Shown here one piece after another: positions 61,194-64,000 of a DNA stretch of 64,000 bases (positions are counted from its first letter, which is position 1; every line of letters begins with the position of its first letter). Location: assembly GCF_002959755.1 (NCBI RefSeq), contig NZ_PPCW01000001.1:558001-622000 (forward strand), in the 5' to 3' direction. A program made the translations under genes and the position numbers. The notes under the pieces were generated by a model, which did no database searches, was not told the origin of the DNA, and saw only the letters and a program-made list of their open reading frames with translations. Origin of the DNA: Veillonella sp. T11011-6 (GTDB taxonomy: Bacteria > Bacillota > Negativicutes > Veillonellales > Veillonellaceae).

Positions 61194-62447
61194 TTAAAAC
61201 TTTTCCCAATCAAACTCTTTAATAACTTCTCTTAGCTTGTAATCAATGTCTCGTACCCACTCAATAAACGGTTGTCCTTTATTTTCATCCCAAGATGCTA
61301 ACACTGGTTCAATACCAATATGAATCAAGGTATTTTCATAATAGTTGCCATGTAGAGGTCTAGTGACACATTGATTATAAGCACTACTTAATGTCTCCAA
61401 TTCATTCAAAATAGTTTCATTAATCATAGTATTAAGCTTATCATATACCCTTTTACGTAATACCTTTCCAGCTTCGCTTGAGTCATTATTATAATATCGC
61501 AGTGATAGATATAAACCTTTTGAGTCATGATCTACGCGCCAAAACATCCAAGGCTTAAAGCTAGTTGGAGGATCAGACCAGATGGCCTCTGATTCTGTTC
61601 GACTCCAAAAACGACGATTAGTCCACGGACTACCACCTTGATTTGTACCTGTACTGTATTGATTGGTATATGTACTCATATCTTTCCATAACCAATTCCC
61701 ATCTAAACCTTCATTATCAAATAAAACCTGTAAAAAACCATGCTGCGTAATACGTTCCCACTTAATATAATGACATTCTTCATCATCATATTTCCCATCA
61801 ATCTTAGATACAGCTTGATACCAATCTAGTTGACTTTTTAAGTGCTCACAATAGCCTTTTAGAATATCGCTTTCACAGTCGTAATAATTTTTTAAGATAT
61901 CCCAAAACATAGGACCAGTTAAATAGTTATCTACAGAATTGCTATGAGCTACTTGCCAATCATAATCAAAGTAATATCCTGTCTTAAAATAGACCGTATG
62001 AATATGATAATTTGCTATATCAGCATGGTCTATATTAAGGTTTACTAACTTAAAAGCTTTCTCTAATTTACTATAAGCATTCCAAGGTTTCTTATTTTTA
62101 AAAACATCCTCAAGAGACTCTCTATAAAATTTAATTTGATTCCCATGCTCACTAGTACTTGTTTTATCTTCTATGATAATAGCTAACTTATATTGAGGAA
62201 TTATAGCTAATACATCAATATTTAACACTTGCTGAACTAAAATAATTTTATCTATTGAATTAATATCTACATTTGTTAATTGATTTTTTTCTGACAAGTT
62301 ATCTATTAGCTTAGCTAGTAAATCTAAACCAAGTTGACGATATCTATGTGTAGTTACATTGTCTGGTTCATTAATCCAATTAATACACCAGCAAATAAAA
62401 GCATCTTGAGATAACTCACATGTGGCAAAAGAAAAAATATTATTCAT
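61194..62447 (-). CDS. PD-(D/E)XK nuclease-family protein
   Basis: 417 residues. Asp78 in LNIDVLAIIP and Glu93/Lys95 in LAIIIEDKTSTSEHG form a D-(14)-E-x-K motif of the PD-(D/E)XK superfamily, as in the PDDEXK_4 group. The C-terminal half has a Trp-rich region (NGNWLWKD-like, here DGNWLWKDMSTY, and KPWMFWRVDHDSKGLYLS) that I cannot assign. No signal peptide. Such stand-alone nucleases are often linked to mobile elements or defence. No strong ribosome-binding site is seen. It is divergent from the nuclease-helicase gene. Confidence 0.7.
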   Translation of the reverse strand: MNNIFSFATCELSQDAFICWCINWINEPDNVTTHRYRQLGLDLLAKLIDNLSEKNQLTNVDINSIDKIILVQQVLNIDVLAIIPQYKLAIIIEDKTSTSEHGNQIKFYRESLEDVFKNKKPWNAYSKLEKAFKLVNLNIDHADIANYHIHTVYFKTGYYFDYDWQVAHSNSVDNYLTGPMFWDILKNYYDCESDILKGYCEHLKSQLDWYQAVSKIDGKYDDEECHYIKWERITQHGFLQVLFDNEGLDGNWLWKDMSTYTNQYSTGTNQGGSPWTNRRFWSRTESEAIWSDPPTSFKPWMFWRVDHDSKGLYLSLRYYNNDSSEAGKVLRKRVYDKLNTMINETILNELETLSSAYNQCVTRPLHGNYYENTLIHIGIEPVLASWDENKGQPFIEWVRDIDYKLREVIKEFDWEKF

Positions 62448-62580
62448 AAATTTATTGCAACTCCAATTTAATTTTTTTAGTAATTATACGCTATAATAAT
62501 ATTATTATACTATTGATTTTCTTAAAATGAAAACTAAGTGAATCATCCATGAAATTAAGAATGTAAGGCTAACAATAAAT

Positions 62581-64000
62581 ATGATTATTTACTCTTCTAC
62601 AAAACAATCTTTTATCCAAGATTTTGAGCAAGGTGTCTTGGTAAAAAAGCTACATCAAACATTAACAGAAAAATATCGCCGTGTTGGCGAATCTGAAATT
62701 CATTCATGGCAAACTTCTTTATCTTATATGGCTAATGTTATGCGTGATTTTGCTATACCGGACTTAGCTGGTGTTGCCATCGAATATATTGTTCCAAATA
62801 CTCAAAAACGAGTGGACTTTATTATTACAGGATTAGATCAACAAGATAAAGAACATGTAGTTATTGTTGAGCTTAAACAATGGGGCGAAGCTTTCAAGGT
62901 AACAGATAAAGATAATATTGTATCAACCTACCTTGGCGGTGGAATCCATGAAGTAACCCACCCTTCTTATCAAGCTTGGTCCTATTGTAGTCTTATTGAA
63001 AACTTCAATGAGGATGTGCAAAATCGACCTATTAAGTTACATCCATGTGCTTTTTTACATAATTTTGACGAAAGCATCTCCCCTGAGCTCCGTGATCCTA
63101 TCTATAATGATATCTTAAATATCTCTCCGATGTTCACACTAGGCCAAATGGATAGCTTACGTAACTTTATCAAAACCTATATTCCAAAGCCTGATACTAC
63201 AAATATCATGGAGTCCATTGAACATGGTAAGTTGAGACCATCAAAATCACTTCAAGATTCTATTTTAAATATGCTAAAAGGCAATAAGGAGTTTGTACTT
63301 ATTGATGATCAAAAGGTTGAGTTTGAACAAATAAAAAAAGCAGCGCTTGATGCTATTAAAAATAATCAAAAAACGGTGTATATAGTTCGTGGTGGTCCTG
63401 GTACTGGTAAAAGTGTAGTAGCGATCAACTTATTAGCAGAGTGTATTCATAATGGTTATATGGCACAGTATATTACTTCAAATGCTACTCCACGAAATGT
63501 ATATAGCACCATGCTACAAAAAGGATTTAAGAAAACAGATATTAAAGCATTATTCCAAAGTAGTGGCACCTTCCATACACGGAAAAAGAACGAACTTCAA
63601 ATTGCAATTGTAGACGAAGCCCATCGATTACGTAAAAAATCTGGTATGTTCCAAAATCAAGGTGAAGATCAAATCAAGGAAATCATTAATGCCTCTATTT
63701 TTAGTGTATTCTTTATCGATAGAAACCAACGTGTTACCTTTAATGATGCTGGTACAATTGATAAAATCCGAAACTTTGCACAAGAGCAAAATTCACTAAT
63801 ATATGAAGGTGTACTAGAATCTCAATTCCGTTGTAATGGCTCAGATGGCTATTTAGCATGGCTTGATAATGTACTACAAATTGCTGAAACAGCTAACTAC
63901 GACGGATTTGAAAGTGATTATGATTTTAAAATCTTTGATAACCCTCATGAAATGTATGATGCTATAAAAGCAAAAAATGAAATAAACAATAAATCTCGAG
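62581..64000 (+). CDS. Nuclease-helicase fusion, DUF2075/Schlafen-like (cut by window end)
   Basis: Open from 62581 to the window end (473 codons seen). The N-terminus has a PD-(D/E)XK-like motif: Asp79 in KRVDFIITG, then Glu97 and Lys99 in VVIVELKQWGEAF. A superfamily 1-like ATPase follows with Walker A GGPGTGKSVVAIN (271-283) and DEAH at 345-348 (IAIVDEAHRLRKK), and FIDRNQRVTF as a further helicase motif. This fits DUF2075 proteins, seen in restriction and phage-defence settings. The ribosome-binding site is weak (AAGG 12 bases upstream). The 133-bp divergent gap to the previous gene must hold both promoters. Confidence 0.85.
   Translation, partial: MIIYSSTKQSFIQDFEQGVLVKKLHQTLTEKYRRVGESEIHSWQTSLSYMANVMRDFAIPDLAGVAIEYIVPNTQKRVDFIITGLDQQDKEHVVIVELKQWGEAFKVTDKDNIVSTYLGGGIHEVTHPSYQAWSYCSLIENFNEDVQNRPIKLHPCAFLHNFDESISPELRDPIYNDILNISPMFTLGQMDSLRNFIKTYIPKPDTTNIMESIEHGKLRPSKSLQDSILNMLKGNKEFVLIDDQKVEFEQIKKAALDAIKNNQKTVYIVRGGPGTGKSVVAINLLAECIHNGYMAQYITSNATPRNVYSTMLQKGFKKTDIKALFQSSGTFHTRKKNELQIAIVDEAHRLRKKSGMFQNQGEDQIKEIINASIFSVFFIDRNQRVTFNDAGTIDKIRNFAQEQNSLIYEGVLESQFRCNGSDGYLAWLDNVLQIAETANYDGFESDYDFKIFDNPHEMYDAIKAKNEINNKSR

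Overview
The window reads as a chromosomal segment of a Veillonella-like bacterium (Negativicutes: a Firmicute with an outer membrane). This is an inference from the genes. The DNA is AT-rich. A Gram-positive-style mraZ-rsmH-ftsL-mur cluster sits beside a giant trimeric autotransporter that needs an outer membrane. There is an anaerobic (cbi-type) cobalamin pathway, a superoxide reductase, and several secreted proteins with Sec signals. No rRNA, tRNA, phage or IS gene was recognised.

Layout: (1) 1-7.5 kb, minus strand: division and cell-wall cluster mraZ, rsmH, ftsL-like, murE, murF, mraY, murD, murG (cut by the window edge), with a promoter and likely MraZ operator. ftsI and ftsW are absent from their usual slots. 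(2) 7.8-15.9 kb: one gene for a 2669-residue trimeric autotransporter made almost wholly of repetitive Asn-rich stalk. (3) 16-23.4 kb: thioredoxin, a CoA-binding protein, GluQ-RS, an M16C metalloprotease, aspartate kinase and superoxide reductase. (4) 23.5-39.1 kb: cobalamin block. cbiK-cbiL-cbiA-cobO form one minus-strand unit and cbiD-E-T-F-G-H-J-C another, tightly overlapped. Between them lie a CbiK paralog that has lost catalytic residues behind a Fur-box-like site, an exported CbiK, and an iron/B12/heme-type ABC transporter. (5) 39-53 kb: YajQ, secreted proteins (one with WG repeats), pseudouridine synthase, class II aldolase, a lipid flippase, transporters, a glutamine-amidotransferase-like hydrolase and phosphoglycolate phosphatase. 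(6) 53.4-64 kb: an accessory-looking stretch with a YkvI-like/ThrE transporter pair, an OFA-type MFS transporter behind a riboswitch-like attenuator, paralogous secreted proteins, and two nuclease genes.

The most interesting features are in region 6. Two 419-bp direct repeats each carry a 25-residue hydrophobic peptide gene of the holin-like toxin type and a convergent small antisense RNA gene, so they look like type I toxin-antitoxin loci. A third copy (57.3 kb) has lost the toxin ORF but kept the antisense RNA. A fourth (53.7 kb) keeps only the structured leader. Upstream of the OFA transporter, a pseudoknot-forming leader overlaps a perfect candidate terminator.

For many genes the start was moved inward from the longest ORF, because a Shine-Dalgarno sequence and the family N-terminus agree on an internal ATG. 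All functional names come from motif recognition by eye; no database search was run.
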